Position numbers and translations under genes: made by a program. 64,000 nucleotides of DNA, taken from CAWBCR01 sp963787375. GTDB lineage: Bacteria; Chloroflexota; Anaerolineae; Aggregatilineales; UBA3940. Each line of letters starts with the position of its first letter. Positions within the stretch are counted from its first letter, which is position 1. The stretch spans positions 62,001 through 126,000 of the forward strand of contig CAWBCR010000013.1 in assembly GCA_963787375.1 (NCBI GenBank), given 5' to 3'. Positions 1 through 9,661 of this stretch are shown here, piece by piece. Under the pieces are notes generated by a model. That model was not told the origin of the DNA and made no database searches. It worked only from the letters and a program-made list of their open reading frames with translations.

Positions 1-63
1 GCTGAACTGCGGCCAGTCCCAGTCCATCACGTCGTGCGTGGTTGCGGGCAGCGAGTTGAACAT
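1..63 (-). CDS. 5' end of a gene running out of the window (possible M3-family oligoendopeptidase)
   Basis: Only the first 21 codons are inside the window, read leftward from ATG at 63. The start is preceded by an AAAGGA ribosome-binding site seven bases upstream. The visible residues begin MFNSLPATTHDVMDWDW. This resembles the N-terminus of M3-family oligoendopeptidases as I remember them, but 21 residues cannot establish a family. Its position just after the threonine-dehydrogenase-like gene on the same strand allows co-transcription. Confidence 0.4.
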   Translation of the reverse strand, partial: MFNSLPATTHDVMDWDWPQFS

Positions 64-130
64 GAGCGGTCCTTTGTCCAGATGAGCTTACGTGGCGTAT
101 GGCTGATTGTTAAGAGCCGATCGCTAACAG

Positions 131-1150
131 CTAACTGCTGTATCTCGCGCTGATGTTGGGGACAAGGTAGTCGTCGAAGGCACGCGCCTCGTCGTAGTCG
201 GGCTGCCAGCCCCAGTCGTGGCGGGCACGGCTGTCGTCCTGATCGACCGGCCACGAGTCGACAATCGCCTGCCGCTTCTCGTCGGCGTCGAAGGTGATCA
301 CGGCGTCGGGGAAGACCGCCTTGACCCGGTCGCGGATATCGCCCGCGGTGGGGCTGAAGCTGGTCACGTTGTAAACCAGCGACGTCAGATTCTGCTGCGG
401 GGCGCGCTGCAAGACGGTCAGCGCCTTGATCGCGTCGGGCATGGCCATGAACGGCATGCGGGTGTCCTCGCGCACAAAGCAGGCGTAAGGCTCGCCTTTG
501 GCGGCGGCGTGCAGCATCTCCGGGCCGTAATCGCTGGTGCCGCCGGTGGGCATGGTGAAGGCGCTGATCAGGCCGGGAAAGCGGATCGAGCGGAAGTCGA
601 CGCCGGCGACGTCCGACTGCGCGGCAAGCTGCCGGTAGTGGCGGGCGTAGTAGCGGCCCAGGTGCTCACCATACAGCTTGTTGCAGCCGTACATCGTGGT
701 CGGCACGAGCCACTCTTCCTCTTTGACGGCCCCCTCCGCCGCTTTGGTGGCGAGATCGGGCAGGCCATAGACGGCAATCGAGCTGGGGAACATGAACTTG
801 ACCGGCTGCCCCAGCCAGCCAGACTGGTCGGCGGCGAGCTTCAACAGGTGCAGCGTGCCGTCGACGTTGACGCGGTGCGCGGCCTCCGGCGTGAACTCGG
901 CGCGCGTCGAGAGCAGCGCGGCCAGATGGTAGATCACCGGGATGGCGTACTCTGACACCAGCCGCCCGAACAACTCGTCGTCAAGCACGTCGCCCATCAG
1001 CGCCGCCTGACAGCGGGCGCGCAGCGGCTTGGGGATGGGCTTGACGTCCATCGCCAGGATGTTGCTCACGCCGCTGGCGGCCAGCGTCTCGATCAGCGCC
1101 TGGCCCATCTCCCCGGCTGCGCCGGTGATCAGGATCACTTCCTTACGCAT
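131..1150 (-). CDS. SDR-type L-threonine 3-dehydrogenase-like NAD-dependent epimerase/dehydratase
   Basis: A 339-residue extended short-chain dehydrogenase. The Rossmann glycine motif GAAGEMG lies at residues 10-16, and the catalytic YxxxK appears as MYGCNKLYGE. The closest family by pattern is the SDR-type L-threonine dehydrogenase, which oxidises threonine to 2-amino-3-ketobutyrate with NAD. The supporting blocks are HLAALLS after the cofactor domain, RFPGLIS, the TGGTSDY stretch, a 'MPDAIKAL' block and the C-terminal SWP/DWGW region. Length is normal for the family. No glycine C-acetyltransferase gene is visible beside it, so the pathway cannot be confirmed, and a sugar epimerase role remains possible. 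The ATG at 1150 is the natural start because the cofactor strand begins six residues later. Confidence 0.75.
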   Translation of the reverse strand: MRKEVILITGAAGEMGQALIETLAASGVSNILAMDVKPIPKPLRARCQAALMGDVLDDELFGRLVSEYAIPVIYHLAALLSTRAEFTPEAAHRVNVDGTLHLLKLAADQSGWLGQPVKFMFPSSIAVYGLPDLATKAAEGAVKEEEWLVPTTMYGCNKLYGEHLGRYYARHYRQLAAQSDVAGVDFRSIRFPGLISAFTMPTGGTSDYGPEMLHAAAKGEPYACFVREDTRMPFMAMPDAIKALTVLQRAPQQNLTSLVYNVTSFSPTAGDIRDRVKAVFPDAVITFDADEKRQAIVDSWPVDQDDSRARHDWGWQPDYDEARAFDDYLVPNISARYSS

Positions 1151-1191
1151 TCTGCCTCCGTGGGGTTCAATTGAATGGCAATATCAGGCTA

Positions 1192-2702
1192 TTACTGCCC
1201 ACCGATCCATGCCGCGCGCAAGCTGCTGACGTGCAGGCCGGATTGCAGCGCCTGCAGGTTGAAGTCGGGCGCGGTGCCCATGTACAGCGTATCGGTGTCG
1301 AATGCGAACAGCCGCGATCCATCCGGGCTCCACTGCGTGGCGGACAGCGGGAACTGATATACCTTGGTGGGTGCCTGCCCGAACGGCCCGACCCACAGCC
1401 CGCCCGCCGTGAGGTCTTTGCTGAACCACGCCCAATAGGCCGCACCCGGCGAGACGTCGGGAAAATCCCGCAGCGGGGCGGGCACCGGCTGCGCTGCGCC
1501 AGAGGTCGACACCTGATAGGTGCCGATGTCGCTGACCAAGGCGTAATAGTCCCCGGCTCCGGCGGACCACGTCGGCGCGAAGGAATTGGCGGTGATTACC
1601 TGCTGCACGCCGCCATCTGTCGAGACGAGAAAGGCCCCGGTCTGGCCGCCGGGCATGCTCTCCGCGGTGTAATGCTGCACCGTCAGCAGCGCCGTGCCAC
1701 TGGCCGCGTCGGCGGCTACCTGGTCAAACGGGTGGTCGAACAGCACGTTCACATTGCCACTGGCGATGTCCAGCGTGCGCAGGTTGTAGGCCCCGTAGGC
1801 GGGGCTCCATGAGTACAGCATCAGCGTCTCCGGGCCGGTCCACATGACCCATTGCTCGCCGGAGCTGTCGGGTGTGAACAGCGACTTCACGTCCGAGCCA
1901 TCGGCGGCAGCGGCCCATACCCCGACCATGCCGTAGCCCGCGCCGGTGCCCAGGGTGCTGACCCCGGCGTGCACGATGTACCTGCCGTCCGGCGACCAGG
2001 TCGGCTCAATGCCCTGGCTGGCCCCGTTGGTCAACTGGCTGATCGACCCGTCGCGCAGGTCGTAGACATACAGATCGGAGGTTGGGCCCTGCATCGCGCC
2101 CATGAAAGCCAAGCCGCGTCCCATCCGGCGACCACGCCAGGCTGTTGACCTCGGTCAGCGCGCGGACGAGGTCAAAGCTCTGGATCTTCGTACAGATAGG
2201 TGGCGGTCGGTTCCGTCTGCGCGGAGGTCAGCGGCGTGACGACCTTCATCGCGCCATCCGGCAGGCTGACGAGGTTGAGCGTCAGGTTGCGCAGCGCGTT
2301 GTAGTCGGTGGTGGTGATGATTGCCAGGTCGCGCTCGTCGGGTGAGATCACCTTGCTGAGGTCCCAGTCGTTGGGCACGACGATGTGCTGGCCGCTGACG
2401 ATCTGACTGACCTTCGTGCCGTCGGCGCTGGCCAGCCACAGCCCGTCGACGGTTATGCCGTCGGACGCGGTCGCGAACAGCATCCAGCCGCTGGACGGAG
2501 CCGGCGCAGCGGTTGCCACGGGCGGCGGCGTGGCGGTGGCCACCGGCAGCGGCGTCGCCTTGGGCACGGCGGTGGAAGCGGATTGCCCCGCGACGGTCGC
2601 CGCGACCGGCGGCGCGAGCGTGGCAGTCGTCGGCCCGCAGGCCAGCAGCGCTACGAGCAGCGCACCCGCCGCGATCAGCGTTCTCAGCTTTGAGGGTTGC
2701 AT
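1192..2702 (-). CDS. TolB-like beta-propeller lipoprotein, interrupted by two one-base frameshifts
   Basis: The N-terminal part (2702-2172) starts with a lipoprotein signal ending LLVALLAC, then an Ala/Thr/Pro-rich linker. It continues with a propeller reading of the 'TDYNALRNLTLNLVSLPDG' kind. The rest (2124-1192) carries further blades with WSPDGRYIVHAG and YVYDLRDG patterns. Two extra bases separate them, one in the CTTTG run near 2173 and one in the TTGG run near 2110. Between these, a third frame reads LAWSPDGTRL. Deleting both bases restores 503 codons. The likely product is an exported, lipid-anchored PD40/WD40-like propeller of unknown ligand. The damage could be real decay, but the pattern fits sequencing error. 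Confidence 0.7.
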
Positions 2703-2716
2703 AGGTTTCTCTCTCT

Positions 2717-3424
2717 TCAGGAAAGCTGGCCCTCGCGGACCAGCCGCTCGATGTGCCCGGTGTGATCGCGCTCGTGCCAGACGGCGCGGCGCAGCAGCTT
2801 GCGCGGGCTCCAGAACTCGCCGTCGACGCCGACCACCTGCTTCGAGCCAGCCAGCCCCGGCAGCACCTCGCGCAGCCGGGCGCGCGCTTTCTCCAGCCGA
2901 TCAAGTGTCCCGTCGGGGACTTCGCTGCGCGGGAAGGCCAGCCCCAGCCGATCAAGGTACCACCACTCGGCCCCGCCGACGTGGCGCAGGATGCCGTCGA
3001 TGCTCCAGCGCTCGCCGGGGGCGCGAACGTCGCGGGCGTCGCTGCTCAGCCCCTCGACTGCCGCCAGCAGATCGGCGCGCGTCCAGTCGAGGAGCAGCAG
3101 GCCGCGCGCCACGTCCTCTTCGGTCAGCGGCTTCCAGTCGTGGCGGAACCAGGCGTCGACTCCGTAGCCCTCGTCGGCCAGCTCGAAGTCCTCGCCGATG
3201 GTGTAGACCTGCCACGTTTCCTCAAGCTGAACGTCGACCGGCCCGGACAGCCAGTTGTCTTTCGTGTGCGCGCCGATCCAGTCCGCGTAGGCACGGATCG
3301 CCGCGGGGCAGGCTGCCAGCGCGTCGTCGTCGGTCGCGCCGTAGGCGTAGCAGCCGGGGTGCCCCAGCGCCCAGGCGACCGTGCGCCCCTCGGACCCGCT
3401 CTCGATCCCGATGCGGTATGGCAT
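2717..3424 (-). CDS. HicB-like N-terminal domain fused to a DinB-family domain
   Basis: A 235-residue protein. The first ~75 residues resemble the HicB/UPF0150-like partial RNase H fold (GRTVAWALGHPGCYAYG, then an Ala-rich helix). The remainder is a DinB four-helix-bundle domain with WSIDGILRHVGGAEWWY and the C-terminal WHERDHTGHIERL block. Conserved histidines in LRHVGG and HERDHTGH would form the metal site seen in DinB proteins, many of which are thiol-dependent transferases. It sits 14 bases upstream of the TolB-like lipoprotein start. No HicA toxin gene is nearby, so an antitoxin role is not supported. Function unknown. Confidence 0.7.
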   Translation of the reverse strand: MPYRIGIESGSEGRTVAWALGHPGCYAYGATDDDALAACPAAIRAYADWIGAHTKDNWLSGPVDVQLEETWQVYTIGEDFELADEGYGVDAWFRHDWKPLTEEDVARGLLLLDWTRADLLAAVEGLSSDARDVRAPGERWSIDGILRHVGGAEWWYLDRLGLAFPRSEVPDGTLDRLEKARARLREVLPGLAGSKQVVGVDGEFWSPRKLLRRAVWHERDHTGHIERLVREGQLS

Positions 3425-3515
3425 GTCGGCCTTCTCTCCTCACCGCCTGGTTGGCCTCGATCCGCGAATAAACTTCGCGGCTCCTCGGCCAACCGCTAAG
3501 CCAGCGGCTAATCGT

Positions 3516-4926
3516 TTACTCCGCTGCCAGCCAGTCGCGCACGACCTTCGTGGCGCGCACATCATCCTGATTATAGTGGAGAATGTGCTCCAGATGGTGC
3601 CGGTCGCCGGTTTCCAGCCAGTGCAGGTATTCGAGCATCGAGTTGTCGCCGTGCTGCGTCTCACCGGACCATTCGTAGCCCAGCCAGCGCCCCACGTCCT
3701 TGAGCGAGTAGCCGCGCAGCGGCAGCACGACGCTGCCCTTGAGCGCCCTCTCCAGATCAACCATCCGCTCCAGCAGCGCAGCGGCGCGCGGGTCGTCGCC
3801 GTAGCGGGCGGTCAGCGCGTTGACGGTCGTGCGCTCGTAGACGCCGTAGTGATAGACCGGGCCCGGCGTGCGCGCCATGCGCGCCAGAAACGCCTCCCAC
3901 ATGGCGCGCTCGTCCTCGCGGCGCTCGGCGATGTCGTAGACGAAATCGGCGGACGAGACCCTGCACGACCAGCGTGCCCATCAGGTAGTACAGGCCCTCG
4001 CTGGGAAGGCTCTCCACGTCGAAGAAGACCTCGTCGGCGGCGGGCGGGGGCAGCGGCGGCGGCGCGATGCGAACGACCGTCCCCGCGCTCAGCGCGCGGG
4101 CGCGGGTGACGAGGTCGCGGGCGGTCCTGTCGCCCACGCCGTGAATGTCGAGCAGCGCCTGCGGTTCGGCAGCGGCGACCTCAGCCAGCGTGCCCATGCC
4201 ACGCGCGTGCAGCTCGGCCCACACCTTGCGCTTGAGCCCCGGCAGCAGCGACACGTCGTGCGATGCCTCAGCGATGGGCAGGCACACCTCGCGCCAGGCG
4301 CAGCCACTGCACGTCGACGAGATGAACGGGCGCGGCTCGTCGCCACCGGCCAGGCGGCGCACTTCGGTCAGCGCCCCGGCGAACCCCTCCGCGTCGAAGG
4401 CCACAGGTTCCTCGCGGTACAACTGCGCGTCGCTGCGTTCGTCGGGTTTCAGGCGCAGCAGCAGGCTGCCCTCAGGCCGCACACCCTGGATGCGCTCCAG
4501 CAGCATGGCGTAGAACATCACCTGCCAGCGGTGGCCGGGTCTGGACTCACTGGCCAGCTTCACGTCGAGGGGGCGGTAGCGAAAATCACCCAGGTTGGAC
4601 GCGCCCTCGACGCGCTCCAGAATGTCGGGCAGGCCGACCCTGTCGCCGTCGAGCAGCACGCCCTGGTAGATGGCCTGCGCGCCGCCGCGCATCAGCGCCA
4701 GCGTGGCCGCGAAGCCGCCGGGCAGATCGCCGAAGCGGTACAGCGGCAGGCTGGCCGCCAGCGGCTGCACGACCTGCGCTTCGAACGCGCGGCCTTCCTG
4801 CCTCAGCCATTCCTGGTAGGCGCTGGGCGCGGCCCGCTGCGCCGCGTCGCCGTTGTGGTTCAGGAAGACGATGCGGTCGCACTCGGTCAGCTCGTACAGG
4901 TCGGATGCGATGATGCGGTCGGTCAT
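3516..4926 (-). CDS. TM0106-type RecB-like nuclease with RNase H-like C-terminal domain, one frameshift
   Basis: The N-terminal part carries a RecB-like nuclease domain. It has a cysteine near the start (LTECDRIVFL) and a later CSGCAWREVC cluster, which together look like the four-cysteine Fe-S staple of this family. A helix-hairpin-helix-like stretch follows (LLDIHGVGDRTARDLV). The C-terminal part begins FFDVES, the first acidic motif of the RNase H-like/YprB exonuclease domain, and ends HYNQDDVRATKVV. One extra base near 3945-3960 breaks the frame after the LMGTLVVQG segment. Removing it gives 470 codons. The family is presumed to process DNA, but its substrate is not known. Confidence 0.75.
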
Positions 4927-5067
4927 GATGCCTTCCGGGTGTGTTCCATTACCTCATTCTACAGGGTATTCGGCCAGCCGTCATTTTCCGGCCTTCTGGC
5001 GCATATTCTGGTAAGATGGCGTATACTTCAGTCAGCACCCGACACCCATGACAAGGACTGCCCACCC

Positions 5068-5562
5068 GTGACCCTGCGCTGGCCCACTGCGATGATCGTG
5101 ATTGCGCTCCTGGCACTCACCGGCTGCCGCGAATACGGCAAGCCCGACGTCAGCGGCGCGCCACAGACCTACTGCGAGGCGCTGGGCTACACGCTCCAGA
5201 CGCGCGACAACGCGGACGGCTCGAAGACCACCGTATGCATCTTCCCGGATGGCTCGGAATGCGAGGAGACGGCCTTTTTGCAGGGCGACTGCGGGCTGCA
5301 ATACACGTTCTGCGCGCAGCACAGTTACCTGCCGGAGCGCCGCCTCGACAGCGAGAACAGCGGCACGTCGTACGTGGTGTGCCGTTTCCCCGACGGCTCG
5401 ATCTGCACCGACTTTGACTACGCCTTCGACCCGTATAAATGCAACCTGACCCGCGTCACGAAATCGTGCGCGCAGCAGCCGGGCGGCCTGTGCGATCCGC
5501 CGCCGCTGCTGCCGCGCCCGACGGTCCCGCCCGGCAGCCTGTACGTGTCGCCGGGGAGCTAG
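5068..5562 (+). CDS. Lipoprotein with two DUF333 domains
   Basis: A 164-residue lipoprotein starting at GTG 5068, chosen because AAGGA lies 11 bases upstream. The start is followed by a short hydrophobic signal ending in the lipobox LTGC. Two tandem DUF333 modules follow, each with paired cysteines and the signature block. The first reads VCIFPDGSECEE near residue 55, the second VCRFPDGSICTD near residue 110. The C-terminus is proline-rich. DUF333 proteins are annotated as putative hemolysins, but the function is not established. The gene is convergent with the alpha/beta hydrolase, with a short repeat between them. Confidence 0.8.
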   Translation: MTLRWPTAMIVIALLALTGCREYGKPDVSGAPQTYCEALGYTLQTRDNADGSKTTVCIFPDGSECEETAFLQGDCGLQYTFCAQHSYLPERRLDSENSGTSYVVCRFPDGSICTDFDYAFDPYKCNLTRVTKSCAQQPGGLCDPPPLLPRPTVPPGSLYVSPGS

Positions 5563-5712
5563 GAAGAAAGACTAACCGCAGAGGGGAAGAGAGAAGATTT
5601 ACCGCTAAGGCGCGAAGTGCGCAAAGGAAGAGAAAGACTAACCGCAGAGAACGCTGAGAGCGCTGAGGGAAAACTAAACACTCTGCGTCCTCTGCGTACT
5701 CTGCAGTTCATC
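5563..5712. repeat. Short intergenic repeat rich in CGCAGAG / CTCTGCG inverted units
   Basis: The gap between two convergent genes contains repeated ACTAACCGCAGAG units (near 5570 and 5637). An AGAACGCTGAGAGCGCTGAGG stretch is answered further right by CTCTGCGTCCTCTGCGTACTCTGCAG, so the segment can fold on itself. This layout resembles small palindromic elements dispersed in many bacterial genomes. No transposase is present. It may also end transcription from both sides. Confidence 0.6.
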
Positions 5713-6459
5713 TTACAGATCGAGCCCCACCAGCCAGCCCATGATCTGATCGCGCAGCCAGGCGCGGTGCCAGGTGAACGAATGGTTCGCCTCAGGGTGG
5801 ATGCGCAGCGCGCGCGGCTCACCGGCGCGGGCGTACAGCGTCTCGCTCTGCTGCGGCGGGATGACCGCGTCACGCCCGCCGTGGACGACCAGCAGCGACC
5901 TGGGCGCGATTTGCCCCACCACCTCGACCGGCGCAAGGTCCGGGCCCAGCGCCTGCCACTGCGCCTCGAATTCCTGTGGCGTGATGCCTTGCAACCATGG
6001 CGTAAAATCGACCGCCGCCATCGCCGCGTCGAACGGCAGCGGGCGCGGATCGGCGACCGGGCCGATGGCCGCCACGGCGCGCGGGCGGGGGTCGCGGACG
6101 GCAGCCAGCACCGCCGCCCAGCCGCCCAGACTGTGGCCGATCAGCACCACCCGCCCGGCGTCGACCTGCTCATGCGCACCGCTGCTCAGGTAATCCAGCG
6201 CCGCGATCACGTCGTCGGGGACGGTGCGAATTACGTAGCGGCCCGCGCTGCCCCAGCAGCCCCGGTAATGAAAGATCAGCGCGTTCCAGCCGGCGTCGCG
6301 CAGCATCAGCGCCAGGTCGACGTTCTGCTCGATGCCCGGCACGCCGTGTAACACGATGGCGGTCGGCTTGGGGGCGTCGCCGCGCGCCATGTACAGCGTG
6401 CCCAGCAGCCGGTGGCCGCCGCTGTCAAACACGACGCCGGTCTGTCCTTCGTGAGGCAT
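5713..6459 (-). CDS. Alpha/beta hydrolase (dienelactone hydrolase-like serine hydrolase)
   Basis: A 248-residue alpha/beta hydrolase. The order is the oxyanion block VLHGVPG near residue 38, FHYRG near 64, the nucleophile elbow GHSLGG near 111 with serine as nucleophile, the acid in VVHGGRDAVIP near 196, and the catalytic histidine in NHSFTWH near 228. There is no signal peptide, so it is cytoplasmic. Substrates of such short peptidase/esterase-type hydrolases cannot be read from sequence. It lies immediately downstream of the secreted metallopeptidase gene on the same strand. Confidence 0.8.
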   Translation of the reverse strand: MPHEGQTGVVFDSGGHRLLGTLYMARGDAPKPTAIVLHGVPGIEQNVDLALMLRDAGWNALIFHYRGCWGSAGRYVIRTVPDDVIAALDYLSSGAHEQVDAGRVVLIGHSLGGWAAVLAAVRDPRPRAVAAIGPVADPRPLPFDAAMAAVDFTPWLQGITPQEFEAQWQALGPDLAPVEVVGQIAPRSLLVVHGGRDAVIPPQQSETLYARAGEPRALRIHPEANHSFTWHRAWLRDQIMGWLVGLDL

Positions 6460-6480
6460 CTCGTTTCCTCGAACCCTTCC

Positions 6481-8536
6481 CTAGCGCTGCACCACGTCGA
6501 CGCGGTAAGGCGCGGTCTGGAGCGTGACGCGCGTCCGGGCGGTGATCAGCAGCAGCACGTTGTCGTCGTGCGTGAGGCTAACGTCGAGCGTGCCCACGCC
6601 ACCCGTGACCGGCAGCGGCACAAGCTGCACGCCGCCGGGGCGGGTGACGACCGCCTCGACCAGCCAGTTCTGCGGCACACGGTTGTGGATCAGCGTGAAG
6701 CCCGCCGCCGTCCAGCCGTCGTTGACCTCGGCGTCGTCGACGTAGCCGATCTGCGGGATGGCGATGTCGTCCAGCAGGAAGCCGTCGCCGGTAACACCCT
6801 CGTCGGTGATCACCTCGAAGCGCAGGTCGATCACCTGCCCGGCGTAGGCGCTGAGATCCACCGACTCATCCAGCCAGCGCGGGACGACCGTCCCGCCGCT
6901 GCCGCCCGTCAGGCCGTGGCCCAGGTTGTCGCCGTTGGGGTTCTGATCGGTGCTGGACGTGCTTGCGAGCGGCGTCCACGTGCTGCCGCCGTCGGTGGAG
7001 GCCAGCACGTAGGCGTAATCCCAGCCGTTTTCGAGGCTCCACCACGCCCTGAAGGTCAGCACAGGCGCGGTGGCGGTGCGCAGGTCGACGCGGCGGGTGA
7101 GGGTGCTGTCGGCCATGTCGGCCCGGCCCGACCACCACATGTGGCTGCCGCTGGGGGGGGCGGTGGGCACAAGCTGGGCGGTCTGCGCGCCGGTGAACGT
7201 GATCTCAAGCGGCCCGTCGCCCTTGATGCGCACTGAGTCGATGCCGTACTGGTTGACGGTGCCGAGGACACTGTCGGGCTGCTGGTACAGGACGGCTGTG
7301 GCGGACATCGTCCCGACCTGCGCGTCGCGGAACACATAGCGACCGCCGCCCACGTCCGGGCTATCGATGGCGACAGCGGCCATCATGTCGCCGTACAGCG
7401 AGTCTGCGGTCTGCGCGATGCTCATCGCCCTGAGCGTGGCGTCGACGCCCGCCAGCCCGTGCGCCGGGTTAGCAGCCAGCGCCGTGATGAAGCCCGGCCC
7501 CAACTGCTCATACAGGTAATCGATGAACAGGTAGGCCTGCCCGTAATCCTGAAGCTGGTTGCCAAAGAAGCTCAGCGACTGGTCGGGGTCGTCGAGGTAG
7601 TCGGGCACGTTCTCGTCGCCGGGGTAGCCCGCGATCTGCTGCGCCAGCTTACTCATCCCCTCGTTGACCCACAGCGCCTCGCCGGGGTCAAGGTGATGCT
7701 CGATCATGTGCTGGAACTCGTGGGCCAGCGTGGCGTTGTAGTAATCGCTGCCGATGCCGCCCGCGTTGAGGATCGACATGTAGAACATCTCGTGCTGGTT
7801 GGAGTTGGGCTCGACGACGCGCGGCAGGGTGTCCTGCCCGCTGAAGTAGCCGCCGATATTGCCCAGACTGTTGGAGTGCACGATGTACAGCCTCGGGTCG
7901 CCGTCGATGCCCGGCGAGTCCTCGCTGCCGAACACCGCCCGCACCGCCTCGTAGGTCGCGTCGAACGAGCGGGCGGCGGCCTGCCAGTCGGCGTCGGTGG
8001 CCCCTTCGCCGCTGTGGGTTGTGGCCAGCGAGGCGGTGTCGAGCCAGAAGTAAGCGTGCTTCGAGATCGCCATCAGCTTCGCGTCGATCAGCCGGTAGGC
8101 GTTCAGCTTCTCGTCGTGGATCAGGAACAGCGTCGAAATCGCCGACGTGGTAGTCGGGCGGCTGCGCGACCGGTGGGGCATGCTGCGCGCCGGGGTCGGC
8201 GCGGCCAAAGGCCAGGGCGGTGCGGTAGCGGTCGTAGGCGGGCGGCGGATTGTCGATGAGCTGCCGATACAGCGCACGATCGTCGGCGGTAGGCGGGCCC
8301 AGTGCCGCCAGCCGGGCGGCAGGGCCGGAGAGAGGCGCGGCGGTCGGCGTGGGGGTGGGCGATGGGGCCGGTGTGGGGGTCGCGGTGGGGCTGACCTGAG
8401 TCGCCGTCGCGGTGGGTGCGGGGGTTACGGCGGCAATCTGCGGCGCGCGCCAGCCGGCCAGCGTCCCCGTCACGAGGACGCCGCCCAGCACGATCAGAAG
8501 GGCGATGCTGGCTGCAAGCGAGCGGCGCTGCGTCAT
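6481..8536 (-). CDS. Secreted M6-like (immune inhibitor A-type) metallopeptidase, one frameshift
   Basis: The N-terminus has a signal/anchor segment (IALLIVLGGVLVTG) and a long Thr/Pro linker. The catalytic part carries the zinc motif HEFQHMIEH, followed by a DPGEALWVNEGMSK segment supplying the downstream glutamate typical of gluzincin-like enzymes. The C-terminal half is beta-rich, with WWSLENGWDYAYVLAS and a WLDESVDLSAYAGQ block like the jelly-roll domains that follow M6 peptidases. The frame changes near 8137 (one extra base after the VGDF codons). Removing it gives 685 codons. The role is probably extracellular protein degradation; the M6 assignment rests on overall architecture. Confidence 0.75.
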
Positions 8537-8749
8537 GTGCGTGGCTGGCCCCTATCCTTCACTCATGCTGAATCCGTCTGGCGCTGAGCGCCCCGCCCGG
8601 TGATTGTAGCGCGTTTTAGCTCCCCGGCCAGACGCGGTGTGTCCGTTAGAAGCCCATATGAAACTCAGACAGGCGTTGATTGCCCGCATTCGCTCAGTTA
8701 GAATAGTTCTAAATACACAGGTATGGGAACAGGGTACTGCCAATACCTA
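8537..8749. other. Intergenic region between divergent metallopeptidase and folE genes
   Basis: About 400 bases separate the two divergent genes (8537-8935). I see no convincing gene in this stretch; short frames here lack ribosome-binding sites and family features. The right half holds the folE promoter and a hairpin-forming leader around 8822-8846 (CCGGC paired with GCCGG). I could not match that hairpin to a known riboswitch. Confidence 0.5.
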
Positions 8750-8777
8750 TTGAAATTATGTACAAAACATGTACAAT
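8750..8777 (+). promoter_or_regulatory. folE promoter with tandem TGTACA operator-like sites
   Basis: A -35 TTGAAA (8750-8755) and a -10 TACAAT (8772-8777) are separated by 16 bases. Two copies of the palindrome TGTACA (8759-8764 and 8770-8775) sit 11 bases apart inside the promoter, i.e. on the same helix face. A repressor bound there would block polymerase. The resulting 5' leader to folE would be about 150 bases. Confidence 0.55.
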
Positions 8778-8935
8778 ATAGATACAAACACACATGAAGC
8801 TGCCACCTGTCGACAGCCTCCGGCGCTCGTAAGAAAACGATGCCGGTCGCAATCTATGTTCATGGACGCGAAGAGCCTGTAACTTAGTGGAAATCTGCGT
8901 CAATACGGACAGAGCAGCGGAAAAGAGGATTGAGG

Positions 8936-9661
8936 ATGTCCAACATTCAGAAGCGAGGCTACATTCCGGAGCGGTCATCTGACAACGGAAATGGCCACCA
9001 TGCCAATACCAGCCGCCCGCACGCACATGGCGACGGCCTGACCCACGTGCACCCACATACACCCGAAACAGCCGAGCACCTCGACTTCGTGGTGGTCGAC
9101 GGCGACGCCGTCATCGAAGACTCGGTGCGGCAGATTCTGGTCAGCGTCGGCGAGGACCCGGAGCGCGACGGGCTGGTCAAGACGCCGCAGCGGGTCGCCA
9201 GGATGTTCCACGAACTTCTCGACGGCTATGAGAAGGATGTCGAGACGGTGATCAACGGCGCGATGTTCGACGTGCCCTACGACGACGGCGACATGGTCGT
9301 GGTGGCCGACATCGACTACAACTCGATGTGCGAGCATCACATGCTGCCGTTCGTGGGCAAGGCGCACGTGGCCTACATCCCGCGCGACAAGGTCGTCGGG
9401 CTGAGCAAGATCCCGCGCATCGTCGACATGTTCGCCCACCGCCTGCAGGTGCAGGAGCGGATGACGAACGAGATCGCCGACACCATCGAGCAGGCCATTG
9501 GCGCGGAAGGCGTGATGGTCGTGGTCGAGGGGCACCACATGTGCGGTGAGCTGCGCGGCGTGAAGAAGCACGGCGTCAACATGGTGACGACCGCCAAGCG
9601 CGGCGCGTTCCGTGACAACAAGGATCTGCGCGACGAGTTCTACAGGCTGATCGGCAAGTAG
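8936..9661 (+). CDS. folE: GTP cyclohydrolase I with histidine-rich N-terminal extension
   Basis: This enzyme converts GTP to 7,8-dihydroneopterin triphosphate, the first step of folate/pterin synthesis. The 241-residue product has all signature blocks: CEHHMLPF at 132-139 (zinc cysteine C132 with the following histidines), GLSKIPRIVD, RLQVQERMT and the HHMCGELRGV block with zinc ligand C203. The start is ATG 8936, with AGAGGA about six bases upstream; the TTG six bases earlier is less likely. Residues 21-41 contain seven histidines before the catalytic domain, which is unusual for the family and could bind zinc. It begins a pterin gene group. Confidence 0.95.
   Translation: MSNIQKRGYIPERSSDNGNGHHANTSRPHAHGDGLTHVHPHTPETAEHLDFVVVDGDAVIEDSVRQILVSVGEDPERDGLVKTPQRVARMFHELLDGYEKDVETVINGAMFDVPYDDGDMVVVADIDYNSMCEHHMLPFVGKAHVAYIPRDKVVGLSKIPRIVDMFAHRLQVQERMTNEIADTIEQAIGAEGVMVVVEGHHMCGELRGVKKHGVNMVTTAKRGAFRDNKDLRDEFYRLIGK

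Noticed and set aside
218..955. Long plus-strand frame of 245 codons opposite the dehydrogenase gene
   Set aside because: It is antisense to a clear SDR gene, has no family motifs, and its composition is what GC-rich antisense frames give.
2416..3471. Long plus-strand Arg/Ser-rich frame
   Set aside because: It lies opposite the TolB-like lipoprotein and HicB-DinB genes. The translation is low-complexity Arg/Ala/Ser, typical of a shadow frame.
8784..8935. Riboswitch in the folE leader
   Set aside because: A hairpin around 8822-8846 is present, but I could not match it to the tetrahydrofolate, preQ1 or molybdenum-cofactor consensus. A covariance search would be needed.
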